Shown piece by piece: positions 1 through 13,069 of a stretch of DNA of 64,000 nucleotides; position 1 is the first letter of the stretch, and every line of letters starts with the position of its first letter. Below the pieces are notes generated by a model that did no database searches, was not told the origin of the DNA, and worked only from the letters and a program-made list of their open reading frames with translations. Source of the stretch: Cristatella mucedo (taxonomy: Eukaryota; Bryozoa; Phylactolaemata; Cristatellidae); contig WPIO01000008.1 in assembly GCA_009760855.2 (NCBI GenBank), forward strand, positions 7,054,001-7,118,000, given 5' to 3'. A program made the position numbers and the translations under genes.

Positions 1-77
1 ACGGAAGTAGGGACTTGGGGCTTAGCGACGGGCACCTGTGTGGGACAGCTTAACCTATAGCGGCGTGCTGGGCGACG
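1..77 (+). promoter_or_regulatory. 5' flank of ODAD3, ETS-like site
   Basis: These 77 bases lie directly before the ODAD3 start codon. An ETS-type core, CGGAAGT, sits at 2-8, and no TATA box is visible. ETS sites are common in TATA-less promoters of housekeeping and ciliary genes, so a promoter or 5' UTR role is plausible. The transcription start cannot be placed because the window begins here. Confidence 0.25.
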
Positions 78-3000
78 ATGGCGGATCAAACGGTGCAGGA
101 AAAGGTAGAGGAGCATAAAGCTCGAATAAATTTGCTAGGTAAGAATCTATCTATTGTGCATTGTATTAAAAGTAACTTGTAGCATCCTGAATAAGCCAAA
201 GAACGTGAATCTTGGCAGCTGGTCGAGTTGACTGACCTCACCGGACTCGCTTACTTTAGTTTCCTTGCTGATTCTGTATTGTGAAAAATCTGAGCATGAG
301 GAAAATGTAAACATTTTAATTTTAATGGCTAAGGCATAGGTTATTTTTAAGTGAGAGCGTATGCCAAGCGAATGCTGTATATAAGTGTTTAAAGTCACTG
401 CGGTTCCAACATTTCTCCGCATATACAAAGCAAGCTTCCCGGAAGACTAACGGTTCAACCCAGTCCAAATCAGAATGAGTGAGAATACTTCAATTATTTC
501 TTGCTTCGCTTTAGCATTGCATTATAAGAAATCTTTAGTCAGCGGTTTCTACACAGTGTATCTGATTTGACACCTCAGTTGCAGATTACATTCACTGCGG
601 TGTGTGTTGGTAGTATAAATGTATAATCCACCTTTAGTCCTGATTTGTGTTGGAAGTGAATAACTTGCAAGTTAATAGCTGCAGAAGCCTCCAGAAGAGA
701 CGCGTAACGTATCGATTTCAGATAAAGATTGTTGGTAAAATCTATATATTGTATGATGTTTTGTTTCTCTATTGCTGGATGCGATGCTCATATGGCATGG
801 CCACTCTGCCGTATGTTTGACGGACCACTGATTTTTAAATACGGCACAGGCATAATCTGCAGTTTCTTGATTACTTGGACGCTTTGCACGGCTCGCTGGT
901 TAGGCTTAGCAAAGAGCCGGGAGAGGGTTTAGCTAGCAGCAGAAATGACTTGCCTAGCAGGGCAGTTCTCCAGTTGGACGCGCCGAGCCGTCAGTGGTTG
1001 CCGTAGCGTGCATAAGATGGAAGGATACTGTATAAGGCAACTCATGATTAGTAGTTTTTCTGCCTTTTTTTAGAGGGTGACCGGAAAGCCTACTACGAAA
1101 ACTCTCAATGGACCATGAAGCAGAACAAAGAAGCAATTCTGAAACTGCGAAAAGAAAACAAGGAAATCCGAAAGAAACTAAGTGATTGCCTCGGGGTAAC
1201 TACGCGTGGCCGCGTGCAAAAGAACAAAAGGCAGCGGCGAGAGCAAACAAGGCGAGTCATCTTTTTATAGTGTCATTCGCCGCTAACAAATGATCCCATT
1301 GGACTTTAGGCGGACGAACACGTCATAAACAAGGCTTTCCAAGATAGAAGTGTGGAAAGAGCTGCGCTGAAAAATATGACAGGACCGGTAAGAGACTTTC
1401 TTTGTTTATTTTTCCCAAATATGTTACTGCAGGCCATACTCAAGAGGGCACATATTAAAGAGAATTAACCCTGAAGAACACTTACGCTAAGCATTTTAAA
1501 TTTATTGTACGTGTATACAAATGGCAGTGCAAGAGCTCAGAAAATAATAATGCAATATGACTGAAGCGGAAACGGTCTCTTCCTAATTTTCAAAAACACC
1601 GGAACTACGTAATAAAAACGTTACATGATACTGGTATAGTTACATAAGTGACCTGCTTGTAGGAAACATGCGCTTCATTGTGAGACGCTAACTGGTCACC
1701 ATTGGACTCCTAATACTGGCCAAGCATATTTATTTCGTGGTCGAGAGAAAAAGAACTCTTGACTAGCCGCCTAGTTCCAGCCCAGTGCTATAGAAACCCA
1801 GCTGCCGTCAAGCGGCGCTTGTATTAATTAATTAATGGTGGCGTTCATACTGGCTATCACTAACTTGGCCTTGGTCCGACGATTAATTTCGAAGCCATAA
1901 ATATCGGAGTCAATCTCATTCGACTTAAAAGGCTAGATAGCTTCGTAATTGGAATCTTTTAAATGCCAGGCCATACGCTGATGGTGAGCAACTAAATCAC
2001 TCCAAAATGTATTAAAAGCGCATATTTCCTAATGAATTGATCAGTTAGTTTCACACTGAACTAATGCGCAGCAACATTCTTTCTAATTTTGAATTCTTAT
2101 ATCTCGTTGAAAGTTACCAAACAAAACTCTTTCCACTTAGCTTCCAATCTCACGATAAAAGCTATTGCTTCAGCACGGGCTTTCAAAATTGAATTAGCGG
2201 CATGGCACACTCTGCAGAGAGTTACATTTTGGGTGCCATATCTTCTGCTGAACCAACTCTTATGCGTGAATGTATGCGGACCTAGCTAGCACTGTGTGGC
2301 AAACTACAATCGTAGGCATCAGGCGCCATGTGTGTCCAAAATAATCCTCAATGAGTAATGTAGGTTACGCAATAGTTCAGCTTGCAAACATTAGAAAAGT
2401 TAAAGGCTTGGAAAACAAGGCCGAGTTCTTAGAAGTCGGCAATAATTTCCTAGGCGGAATGGTGTTTCTTGACTATGCATGCTATGATCGTGAACGAGTT
2501 AATATGGTATGGTCATGAACCAGTTGATATAGTGTGATCATTAACCAGTAGACAGAGTGGGTTGAGGTGCTGCTCGTAACGAATGACTTTTTGCTTTGAG
2601 TAGCGGCTAATATGCACCTTTGACCTTACGAATGGCAAAAATTCTACCGGAAGTACATGTACTACAACAGCCAGTATTTTGGCCTTGGACGTTCCCCCGG
2701 ACATCCCCCCCCGACATTTTCCCACTGGGGTAGGTTATTTCCCCCAGGTATATGGTTTAGGGTTTAGGTTTTAGGGTTTAGTGTTTAGGGTTTTAGGGTT
2801 TTTGGGTTTAGGGTTTAGGGTTAAGAGCTTAGGGCTTAGGGTTTAGTGTTTTCGGTTTAGGGTTTTAGGGTTTAGAGTTTAGGGTTTCTAGGTATTAGGG
2901 TTTAGAGGCAAGGGTTTAGGGTTTTTAGGGTTTAGTGTTTAGGGTTTAGGGGTTCATATTTAGGGTTTAGGGTTTAGGAGTTTTAGGGTTTAGGGTTTTA

Positions 3001-6000
3001 GGGTATAGGTTTTAGAGTTAAGTGTTTAGGATTTTTAGGGATTATTCTTTAGGGTTTTAGGGTTTAGGGCTTAGGGTTTCGAGTTTAGGGTTTTTTGGGT
3101 TTGGTGTTTAGTGTTTAGGTTTTACGGTTTAGGGTTTAGTGTTTAGTTTTTACGGTTTAGGGTTTAGTGTTCAGGGTTTTAGGGTTTAGGATTTAGGTTT
3201 AAGGGTTTAGGGTGGGCTGCGCCTCCGCCGCCTAAATCCACCCTTGCTCGTACTCCGCGCTTTAATCAGTGCGTATTAAGGCGTTACTAGATCTCTTGAG
3301 CTTGAGTTATACTCAGTAGATCTCTGAGGCTTAGCGCTCATTTGCAGGCACGGGCGGCAAGCCGTAGCGCGCGCCCTCGTTGACGGGTACGAACTCGTGC
3401 CTGGCGGCGTCGAGCGCGACCGAACTTCCGCGGTATCGAACAGTATAGCTCACCGCTAGCGCCGCCCGCCGCCGCAGTCACTGCAACCGCCGCCGCCGCT
3501 CGCTTAATTAGAAACCATCCTTCCAATCCATCAATTCTTCTAATTATACCGAGCTAATTTTATTTTAATAGAGAGTGAACTTCATTTGATAATATATATA
3601 TATATATATGTATGCATATATATGTATATGTATGTATCTGTATTCTTAGTTATAAGTTCATCAACGTAGGGGGAAATGTTCTACGGGGGGGGGAATGTCC
3701 TAAGGTTCACCAGGGGGGAAATGTCAGGGGGGACGTCCAGGGGGAAATGTCCTACAACTGTTTTGGCATATTTGACCTGTCTGCACTACAGAATGCTATA
3801 CGTTGGATGATTATTTGTAGGACGCTGTCACTGTTATGGATCATAAGCTTTCTGACAATATTAAGCGGCTTAATCATCTGAGGCATGAGACTGCATCTAA
3901 ACAGAAAAAGCTGGAAGAACTGCAAACGCTATACGACCAGATGATCAAAGACGCATCGGCAGCAGTAGCCACGGATACAGGAGAGTCTGAAGACGCGATT
4001 CGCTTGAGAAACCTGGAGAATCGGCTGGACAAGGCGCTGCTCAAATGCACTGAGGCAGAGCAGATAGACAAGACCTATAGGCAGATTAAAGGGAAACTCG
4101 AGGAGGTAACCAATGATTGACGTGTACATAACAGTATAGTTGCTCTTATTCTTTCCTTTTCGATTTCTAAATAATGCCCAAGTCCTCAACAAAGATGTAA
4201 CACTACGTTTCGCGTGTTGTTTGCTTGAGATGGTTCCCAAATTCAATTTAAACTAGGATTAGCAACCACATCTGCGATTGAGCGGTATCTTGTAAAAGCT
4301 TTTGAGAACTTTACTGTAAGCTAAGCTTTCTCAGATTTTGCCGCTAGACGTGCACTGAGCTAATGCGTTGACTTTATATATTTGAGAGCAGTACGATCTG
4401 GTACGTCTTACCTGTTCTTCGAGACAATTACGAGTGCTGCTCGCTGCGATGATGCTAAGAGACCATACCTTCTAACCACCCCCGACCCGACGGAATCATT
4501 ACTGGCGATGCAGTTGTGGTCAGACGCGGAGTTTTAAGCTAACTCTTTTCTACGCTCTGCGGCTAGAAAATAATTCGGCTGTTGTTGTACACTTGCCACG
4601 CCCATATATCGTAGGGCACGATACTGAACTCTTACGCATTCGCTCAAAGTTACCTTGTTTCAAAATATCCCCCTCCCCCGCTCACCCTTCGGAGCACCAC
4701 GTCTCACGGCATCGTTGTTACTACACCAAGTCGCTTGCTTGCATCGCATCCATGACAGTCCAAAATGACTGGCATGGTCTGGTATTCTGAGTTGCCTGTC
4801 CATATAATCGGTAAATTAAAAAGCAGGCTCCTCACACCAAACCTAGGCGGCAGCTCCTGTGAGCCTTTTAATCACTGAGTATAAAATGCACACGCAATTT
4901 TATGAGAAAAGAACCATTCTGTGTCACACAGTGCAACTTCTTTCCTTGGCCGTGGTCAGTTCTCTTGATCCTCACGGGATGAAGAGAAGTAAAACGTTGC
5001 CGTGAGAACATCGATATAATAGCGACGTCTAATGCTTTGTTCCAAGCGTCTCTCGTCAAAATATCTATAAAGACCTCCTAAGTGGTAGGCGCTATGCTGA
5101 GCTAGTTCAGCTCACCGTGGCTCTTAGTGCATGGGACAAACCAGTCTCTTCCATCTACGTTCGAGCCTATCGCAGATGCATCCCTCTGAGTGTCTGCCAA
5201 CCACTCGATGTAGTAAGGGAGAAAAGCTGGGCTTATTTCGAGAGCCTCTCATTCACGCGTGTTCGTTTGAAGGAGGCCATGACCTTTCCGAACCAGCTGA
5301 ACGCAATGGAGGGCCTCATCAAGAAGTCGAGGGCAGAGCTGAAGGCACTGAAGTCGATGCACAACGACGCACAGATATCGAAGGAAGCCGCTCAGAGCGA
5401 GCTGAGGAAGCACGAGGAAGTGGTCTACTCCGACAGGAAGAAGAGGGAGGCCGACCTGCAGAAGATGAAGAAGGAGGCCGAGGAGCGGAAGCTGCAGCAC
5501 GAGCGCATCGAGCGACGCATCGTGAGTTGCCCTCCTCCGAACGCGAACGATCAAACTCCGGGCACATGCGCGGACAAGTTCGATCCCGTGTGATTATCTG
5601 AGCTTAGATATTTTCTATTTGCGCGCCTTATTACTCATTCGGTTAGTCCACGACCGCATTCGTTGTACAATCGTCGTGTCTGTCGCCGTCAACGGAGGGA
5701 GCATCGACGCCTCTGAACATCGGCACCGAGCATCGGCGCCCTGAACTCGAACGAACGAGAGCGCTGTCTGGTCACGTGCCGCCGCTTCGACTCACAGCTT
5801 TGGTAACCTTGTTTGCAGGCACAGAGGACCGGCTCGGTGATGCCGGACGATTCGGCGCCGCAGGAGAAGGCACAGACCCTGTCGGTGGAGGACAACGCGG
5901 CCAAGATACTGACCTACGAGGAAGCGTTCAAGAGGATCAAGGAAGCGACGGGCGTGTCGGATACGCAGGAAGTCGTCGATCGTTTCGAGAACCAAGGCGA

Positions 6001-8728
6001 GACGACGCGTCACCTGGAGGAGCTCAAGCGAGCGGCAGAGAAGCAGATTGAGCGGCTGAAGGAGGAGCGCGAGAAGCTGCAGCGTGACTTCGAGGAGATG
6101 AAATACTCGGGCGAGGCCAAGCTGTCCAGGTGAGGCCTGTTGCTCTAGGCCAGCGCCTAGAGCACCGGCCAAGCCTATCGGCTGCTGGACAGAGAGTGCC
6201 CTGGCCCGAGAGAGAGGCCCAACAGGCTTTGTCGGCTCTCGCGAGCGGGTGGGCGCTCGCAGCGTTCAGTTTCTGGCGAGACGGAAAAAGAGGATTAAAC
6301 CTAGCGAGTCTATTGAGAGGCGACTCTCTTCTTGCAGCGGTCAACGAATGCTGGAGGAGTTTGAGAGCCACTTGGCTCATCAGCAACAGCTTCGCGACGA
6401 CTTGCTGGAGAGCTTCAATCGACAGAGTCAGATCCTGTTCAATGTCAAGGCTGGTGTAGAGCATCTTTCGGACAAGCTAAGCCACCTGAAGGGGGTAAGC
6501 GCACTCGCTAAAAGCGTTTCGATCGCAAGTCTGAGTACTGCTACGAGAGAAATGTTGCCGTCTTTAAGTGCCGTTAATTACTGGCACTTCACGACTCAGA
6601 TCTCGCGAACGAGATTTGCAGCAGACAATTATTTCCCGCTGCAAGCGATGGTTTGAAAGCCACAACGGCTCTTTTGCCGCTGTGTACACTCTGTGGCTCC
6701 TCTTGAATCAACTGATCTTTAATATCTTTAAAGGGTGGTCTCGCCGTTGCAGGAGCATTCGAAACACTAGGGATTGCAAAGCATAACGTAGAACATGAGG
6801 ATTAATTTTCTGCTAAGTACACGAAATCGTTTAACGCTTGAAAGACAAGCTTACTGAGTGCAGTGCAGGTATCCATGCATGACAGCAATCAATAGATGGT
6901 AATGCAATTAGCCAGATGAGCTGGACGCTTAAGAACAATTTTTCTAAACTCTTAGTTAATTGTAATTGGTTCTACGCAAAAGAATGAGAAAGTACTAATC
7001 GGTCCCATTATAAGGTAATATGTCACGCAAGATCTGCGGGTGAAGTACGATGATTGTCTTTTTTGCAATGCACGTCAGGCTTAGAGGTAATGGGTGCGAT
7101 TGCCAAAAGGACAGAACGATTGTTATCTGTAAATGTGCTCGAGCAAATTAAGGAAAAATGTATCGTGGCGATATATTTGCAAAATTGGATTTGGAAAGGT
7201 CCGTTCTTGCAACTCCATTACTTAGTGCGGCGGATTAGCAGCTGCTATCGTGAATACCTCAGAAACTAGCAGAAGTGCTTAAACTTATGGTGTTGTTAAT
7301 TTCACGCACATATTTATATTTATATATTTATCTTTGGTGTCAAAGGCCAATGATGTAAGCAGGGTTGTGTGAACCGAGCATGAGCCATGTTCGACGCCAC
7401 TGCTGCAAAGAAGCCCATTCGTGCCAACAACAGGGTGCCTGCTATTTAAATGCACTAGCTTAGTATCGAATAATTGCACATGTTTCAACGTTAAGCCGAG
7501 CTCTACGCATATTTGTAAATACTGATGCCTGTAAAAGGTGTTAGCAAGGTAGATAAATTAATGTAGCTTACCTGACTTAAGTGTCGAATTTTGTTCCTAA
7601 TATACTACAAACGTGCTCACGATAACATGGACGACGACTCTGGAAAAATTATTCTGTAGGTATTGTGACGATGCTACTCGCGATATAGGCACCTCCAAAA
7701 TTACAGCAGCATTAGCAATAATTTTCAGACCAAGGGTCACGTGCCCGGCGTCCACGTTTCGCCGTCCTCTGACGAGTACGTACTTGATTTGCTATCGACA
7801 TCGGAAGAGAAGTTGCTTAAGATGCTTGAAGAGCTTGATACACATGATCTCGCCGAGGTAACCAAGGAGATGGAAGAAGAAGAGGTACGTCACTGAAAGG
7901 GACTCGGTGGATGAGATCGCACTTAAGTCTGATCAACCGCTGAATGATTTCGCCCCGTGAAAAGTCGAAACATGCACACTGTCTTGTATTTTTAGTTCCA
8001 CGCTCAAATGGAAGGAAAGCTTCCGCAGTACAATACGCGAGTGAAGCTTCCGCAGACTCAAAGGGACAACGTTTACGATGGTAAGTTGAGCTAAGAGCCG
8101 ATACGTGTCAGCGATAGCCTCAAAGTCAGCTTCCGGACGCGCCATCGAGTGCCGATTTCTAAACTCTGCCCAGGTGCGTTGAAGGGAGTCGGGCGGTGGC
8201 GTGCACTAGCCCTTCGGTAAGCCCCTCGTGCACTAGCCCCTCGGAACGATTCAAAACGGGTGTGACGCTGTATGGCGGGCCATTCCAAAAAGCCCTTTCA
8301 GCCCGTCCGGTCATCGCCCGTCCGTGCAAGGTCAAAGTTTGGCAAGGCCCGTATTTCATCCTGTGCAATAACCCGTCGATTTGTCATCAGAGTTGCGGAT
8401 ATCGATGGGTTCTTCAGTCAGTCAAAATAGACAAGTGGCGAGCTTCGCAGCCAGGACAAACGCAGACACATTCGCCATTCGCCTTGTTATCTAGCTTCTG
8501 AGGCGGTGTCACCGCCGGCCGTGTTTGGGCGCCAGCGGGCGAACCGGAAGTCGCACTCGTGCTCATCTCTCCGCCGCTTCTTCCATTCTCCGCGCTTCAG
8601 ACGAAGATGATAGCGGCGAAGACGAAGGGGAGATGCTGACGAGAAACAGCCTGAAGAAGCAAGCGCAGCAGCTCATCGACAGCAAGAACAAACGCCGCGC
8701 TCCGAAGAGGAAGAAGAAGGGAAAGTAA
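78..8728 (+). CDS. ODAD3: Outer dynein arm docking complex subunit 3 (CCDC151 ortholog)
   Basis: Ten coding exons: 78-138, 1074-1195, 1310-1387, 3821-4105, 5273-5521, 5819-6129, 6338-6494, 7729-7884, 7996-8080, 8601-8728. All introns are GT-AG and phases agree throughout, giving about 543 residues (human about 595). The product is almost entirely coiled coil. Family landmarks read in order are EGDRKAYYENSQW (about 21), RLRNLENRLDKA (about 150), an AEERKLQHERIERR helix (about 250), KYSGEAKLSR (about 360), SSDEYVLDLL (about 435), LPQYNTRVKLP (about 480), then an acidic stretch and a Lys/Arg-rich tail. The start ATG has A at -3 and G at +4. ODAD3 helps tether outer dynein arms to axonemal doublet microtubules and is needed for ciliary motility. 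The N-terminus is shorter than in human. Introns 3 and 4 exceed 1 kb; intron 3 holds a telomere-like array. Identity is firm; exact edges of exons 5 and 8 are less so. Confidence 0.93.
2687..2746. repeat. Left G/C-run inverted repeat block
   Basis: This C-rich block contains several copies of a motif like GGACATTTCCCC. Read in reverse complement it resembles the G-rich block at 3668-3763, which carries GGGGGAAATGTCC copies. The two enclose the TTTAGGG array. They look like imperfect terminal inverted repeats built from short subrepeats, but no open reading frame lies between them. Confidence 0.5.
2755..3212 (+). repeat. Degenerate (TTTAGGG)n telomere-like array
   Basis: About 460 bases consist of imperfect TTTAGGG heptamers with frequent 6- and 8-base variants and substitutions such as TTTAGTG. 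It lies inside ODAD3 intron 3. TTTAGGG is the usual plant telomere unit, while most animals use TTAGGG, so this is an interstitial or satellite array rather than proof of the local telomere sequence. Its degeneracy suggests age. Confidence 0.85.
3588..3640. repeat. AT/TATG-rich simple repeat
   Basis: A short run of TA dinucleotides followed by TATG-type repeats in ODAD3 intron 3, between a GC-rich stretch (3340-3510) and the right inverted block. Confidence 0.8.
3668..3763. repeat. Right G-run inverted repeat block
   Basis: At least four tandem copies of a motif close to GGGGGAAATGTCC, partly separated by ACGTCC or CTAC. It is the inverted counterpart of 2687-2746 and ends about 55 bases before ODAD3 exon 4. 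Confidence 0.55.
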
Positions 8729-11700
8729 CGATCGATAAGCGCTTGCGGCTACACAAGGATTTACGGATTAGGAGGCTAGCTTGCTCTAGCGAGCGCTCGT
8801 TTCGCTCGCCGAGCGGCCTGCTGCTGCTCTCCTCTCCTTGTGCAGCAAGTTCTGAGCGCGAGCGAGCATGCGCAGGCAGCACTGCTTTTCGGCGTCGCGG
8901 TCGCTCCTGCGTCCCAATACATGCAGCTCCCACGGGGGCTGCCAGTTGACAGATTTTGTGAATCGGAAATTGTCATGACTTCTTTTTAGTAGCTAGTAGC
9001 TTCAAGAAGCATCATTGAGCTGCATTGTGCCACCGCTTTCGGAAAAGATTGAAGAGCAAAAATTGAAGTTTCAATCGTTGCGATTGAAATCAGCTGCTAC
9101 GAACGTTTCCCTTTTTTTGCTTTCTATTTTAAACCACCCGGTCTAGAAGAAGTTGGGAAGCAGGTAGGGCTTCGGTAAATTTTTGTGAGCATCTGGAAGC
9201 ACTCAGCACTTTACGTTTTTCCGATTTTGAATTAGGTACTAACTATAGGGTTTTCAGGCTACTTCTTGCAGGTTAGAAAATGGGCTCACTGCAGCTGACG
9301 AGAACTAAAGGCTAGCGCGTGCTGCAGCGACGTTAGAAATAGCTTCGTCAAGTTTATACAGACGCTTAAGCAGGCGTGTATAGCTATCGAACGAATCAGA
9401 CTTCATTTTTCTATTAAAGCAGGCTTTAGTTTTCTATCAAGCGGCTCACCGTAATATTTTTATGTATTCCGAAATCGACTAAAGCAAATCTCTATTCATA
9501 AGAACTATTACAGTACTATTAAAGTTTCCCTTCACATTTTAAAGCACTGGCAATAAGGGGGATTTCTGCGAAGATCTTGCAATCTGAACCCAATTATTGA
9601 GTTCGGTTTGGCGAATTACGAGTGGCTTACATGCAGGACTATTGAAAACCACCACAAAACACTAAGAGAAGTCAGCACAAAGGAGAACGATTCACTGCGG
9701 CAGCACTTAACTTAAACCTGGTTAAAAATTCAAAATGTTTACTGTCAGGTGAGACATATACAGATGCAAGTAAGACGAGAGAACTAAGACCAGTTTTTAA
9801 AAATTGATTTAATGTTCCTTTGACGTGCAGCATCTCATAACCACTATTTCCTCCGTGCATACAAGGGAGATACACCTTCCTGGCCCGCGGTAGAAGGACT
9901 TGAGCCGATAGGTGGTTCGTCTGTCAAATTCAAAGAGCTGGTAAGCAGCTAATACTTGGTATCGCAGGTCGTGGGTTCAAATCGTGAGGACAAAATTATG
10001 TATTGTCTTTCTCTTTTGGATTGCTATATCCTGGAGGGGGTAATTTCCTGTACATTAATGCGGCTGACGGTTCACTCAACTTCTTCGTGGCAAACAGCCA
10101 AGCCTGTTAATCGGAAAATGCTCTCAACTAGCGCGAGCGTATCTGTCGATTATCAATTCGCTTTTAAACTAGGTTTTTAATTTCGGACTTCTACATGAGC
10201 AGATCCCTGATTGATTCGAGCACAAGGGACTAGCCGCATGGAAAGCATGGTGGGCGAAGACGAATTTTATTTTCAGTTAGCCTGCAATCTACGTTTCCCC
10301 CACAAGGTTGCACGCGATACTGAAGAAATCAAGCAAATTGGAAGATGCTTGACAAGTCTCTTGACGTTCGCTGCAAGAATTAGCTTTCGGCGGGTCGGTA
10401 ACGGTGGACTCGGTCTTGGGGAAGGCATTGGCGGTTGCAGAATCTTAGCCATCTTCTTTTTGCAACTGCACGCAACGAAACAGGATGCCACGCACGCTTT
10501 CATACGTAAATGTATGCACTGTTATGTTCAGGAACGTGAAATGTCACGTATTGCGTAAACTGCGATTGGGTAGTTACAGCTGTAACCTCTCTTATCCGTT
10601 GTTATGTAATCTTTGCACATCCACCGTCTGGAGGATCCGTCGGACCAGTTACTTCACATTGACGTGGGGACTTAACTCAGCGAAGCTTTCACTGACCTTA
10701 GTGTGCATAATCAAGCGGAAATCGAGCCGGAGGCTCCACTAACCGTTTTACAATATCAGAATAATAAGCAGTAAAGAAAGGCACAGGCCACTAATCGCAC
10801 TGGCATACTAAAGATATTTTAATAGCGTTTTGTTTCTCTAGACTATAGTGCTTTGACTTGGTTTGGGCGCGAGACCAAGCTTGCCATTAGGCTTTTTGCA
10901 TGGGGCCTAAATCTGTAACTAGTTTCGCCTTTGAAATTCGAGAAACTCTACGCACATGCTCTTGGCCAATGAAGCTGCAGAGTTCCGGGTCAATCTACGG
11001 GTGCGAGCACAAATTCTCACACTGCCTTCCAGCTAATTCCATCTCACACTGATTTCCACACTTCGTGCCGTCAGATTTTTATAGGTCGATCATTTTCCTG
11101 CACCCTTTATTCGCTCGTAGACTGTTGGCGACAGGCTTTTACTTCGCGAGTCTGAAGTTGAACTCACATAAGTTCTTGCGAAAGGGAAGATTGTATTCTT
11201 CTGCCGACTCTGGCACTTTCTCTCCAGCTGTCTTTCGCTTCTACTTCTACTCTGCTTATTTCTTTGTCCACCGTTTGGGTTCAGAGTAGCGTGTCTTTGC
11301 AGCGCACGACGAAGGCTGTTGGCTCACGAATTCGCTGAGGAGGTTGCTTTGGCTTTGATTGCACTTGAGAAAAATCTGCAACATATCTACCGCTGCCTGA
11401 CTTTGATGAGTCACAGGGGTAGTGTTCGGTTACTGTGGTTTATGCGGCACCAAGCCATGGCGAGCCCAATTAAGCAGTGCCTATTGCAACGGCCCTCAGT
11501 CTAAAACGTCGTCTTCGCGCTTAGCTAGACGGCTATGATCTTGAGTGAATGAACACGTGCATTTTACCTAGGATCTTTAGGTTACCTGGAACTGTAGGGC
11601 TTACGTTAATCTGGCTATGAAGTCGGGAGCTGGCGATTCAAAAAGATTGCCGCCTGTGACGTCTGCGACTCATTGCTTTTAGATCTTCCCGCCCGTGTGA

Positions 11701-11746
11701 TAGGAGGCTTGCAGCCGGTCCAAATATCTGATGCTAGGCCAGTAAG
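8729..11746. other. Intergenic, no gene recognised
   Basis: After the ODAD3 stop codon the three frames on each strand show only short open stretches with no recognisable domain. The one interpretable element is a tRNA-like SINE head near 9935. No clear AATAAA was seen close to the stop; weaker ATTAAA-like hexamers occur near 9415 and 9520. Confidence 0.6.
9935..10015 (+). mobile_element. tRNA-derived SINE head
   Basis: The sequence GGTAAGCAGCTAATAC followed by GGTCGTGGGTTCAAATC matches an A-box-like and a near-perfect B-box (GGTTCAAATC) at tRNA-like spacing. A full tRNA cloverleaf was not found, so this is read as a SINE rather than a tRNA gene. Confidence 0.5.
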
Positions 11747-12035
11747 TTGCGATCATCGAAACCGCTGCATTATGTCACTTCTCACCAGTCTACACTGCCT
11801 TCACATCAAGCGAATTTGAGGGATATCGCTCACTCTTTGGTCCGTTCTTTCTCCTGCTCCGAGTTTTATATACCTCCAACAAACCTAAAATACTTTGTAG
11901 TCCGCGCGTCCAGTTCCTATATTCGCAAAGCCCGGAACTTAATGCTGACGTACTTCGCGACGGCACCTGACTTGAGGGCAAATAAAAGAGGCTTGCTTGT
12001 TTTTCTCTCAAACTTTTCTCTACCTGACTCAGGTC
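11747..12035 (+). mobile_element. Degraded CR1/L2-like LINE relic (RT C-terminal part)
   Basis: The + frame here reads IPPTNLKYFVVRASSSYIRKA and continues through PDLRANKRGLL. This parallels the younger copies' IPRTNLKPFGDCAFSSYAPKA and PDLTTFKRNLK. It is therefore an old copy of the same LINE family's C-terminal region, broken outside this stretch. Confidence 0.65.
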
Positions 12036-12302
12036 AGGAAGACTCGACGCCGCTTTCAATTATGGTGAAGTGAAAAGGAAAAAAATGAGAATGGGCTCGC
12101 AGTGAAAGAGCAAGATCGTACCCTAAGCCAGGTTGATTTGGGAGAGCAGACGACGTACGGTCGAACGCTCGAAGGAGGAGGCGTATGCCGCCGCTTGCCA
12201 AGCGACATAGAATACTGCCAAGTGCCTTCGCTCGGTGCTACATCCCATGCAATAAACATATCGCCTTGCTAACAACGTTTCTGGCGCAATCCCTCTTACC
12301 GT

Positions 12303-13069
12303 TACCTAATAATCATAATAATAGTGCACTTGACAAATCTCTTTCTAGGCACTTTACATTTGCTGAAAAGAAAAACACGGTTGAATGGTGAGTGGTATCA
12401 TGCTTGATAAGCAAAATTAATAACATGGTTAGGGGTGACATGCACAGGGTCAGCATGCAAGTGTGGTTAGTGGCAGCATGCACAGTGTCAGCAGGCATAA
12501 ACTCACAAAGAAAAAATCACAAGGAATCACTAAATGCTGTCCTAAATAGGTACGTTTTACGTTCTTTTTAAATGTGGTGAAGTCAGGGGATATCGTGACG
12601 CAAGTCGGAAGTGAGTTCCAGGCTTTGGGAACATACGAACTAAAGGCATGATTTCCAAAGGATTTGAGGTTTGTAAGAGGTATAGGGAAACAGTTAGATT
12701 CCAAAAAGTGGGTGGTGCGATGCTTTGCCTGGTGGGGGAGTAGATCTGATAGGCAGGCTGGAGCCAAAAAATGGAGGGAACTAAAAGTGAAGCGACAAAA
12801 CCTTGAAGTCGATCCGATGCTTGACTGGTAGCCAGTGCAGGTCGGCGAGAAATGGTGTGATCTGGCAACTGTCACACTAACGACAGACAAGTCTAACTGC
12901 AAAGTTTTGCACCGGCTGTAAGCACCTGAGTGCTCAGGCCAGTAGGCCAGCAAGCAGTGAGTTACAGAAGTCAAGACGGGATGTCACAAATGCATGGAAC
13001 AACTTAGATGTGGTATCCTTATCTAAACAAGCTCAAGTTTTAGCAATGTTATGTAGCTGAAAGTAGGCA
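12303..13069 (-). mobile_element. CR1/L2-like LINE, 3' half of a split copy
   Basis: The minus strand encodes the reverse transcriptase C-terminal region, including AFSSYVPKAWNSLP and LPHQAKHRTTHF, with frameshifts. The element's 3' end faces left and finishes in an A/T trinucleotide tail near 12303-12325. The copy stops at the sequence encoding KSAYFQL, exactly where a plus-strand copy begins. Its 5' half continues at 14075. Confidence 0.85.

Noticed and set aside
2755-3212. A true chromosome end
   Set aside because: The array is inside a gene whose exons lie on both sides, and it is degenerate.
5131-5601. Second plus-strand frame of 156 codons overlapping ODAD3 exon 5
   Set aside because: Shadow frame; ODAD3 homology is in the other frame, and the donor at 5522 ends the exon.
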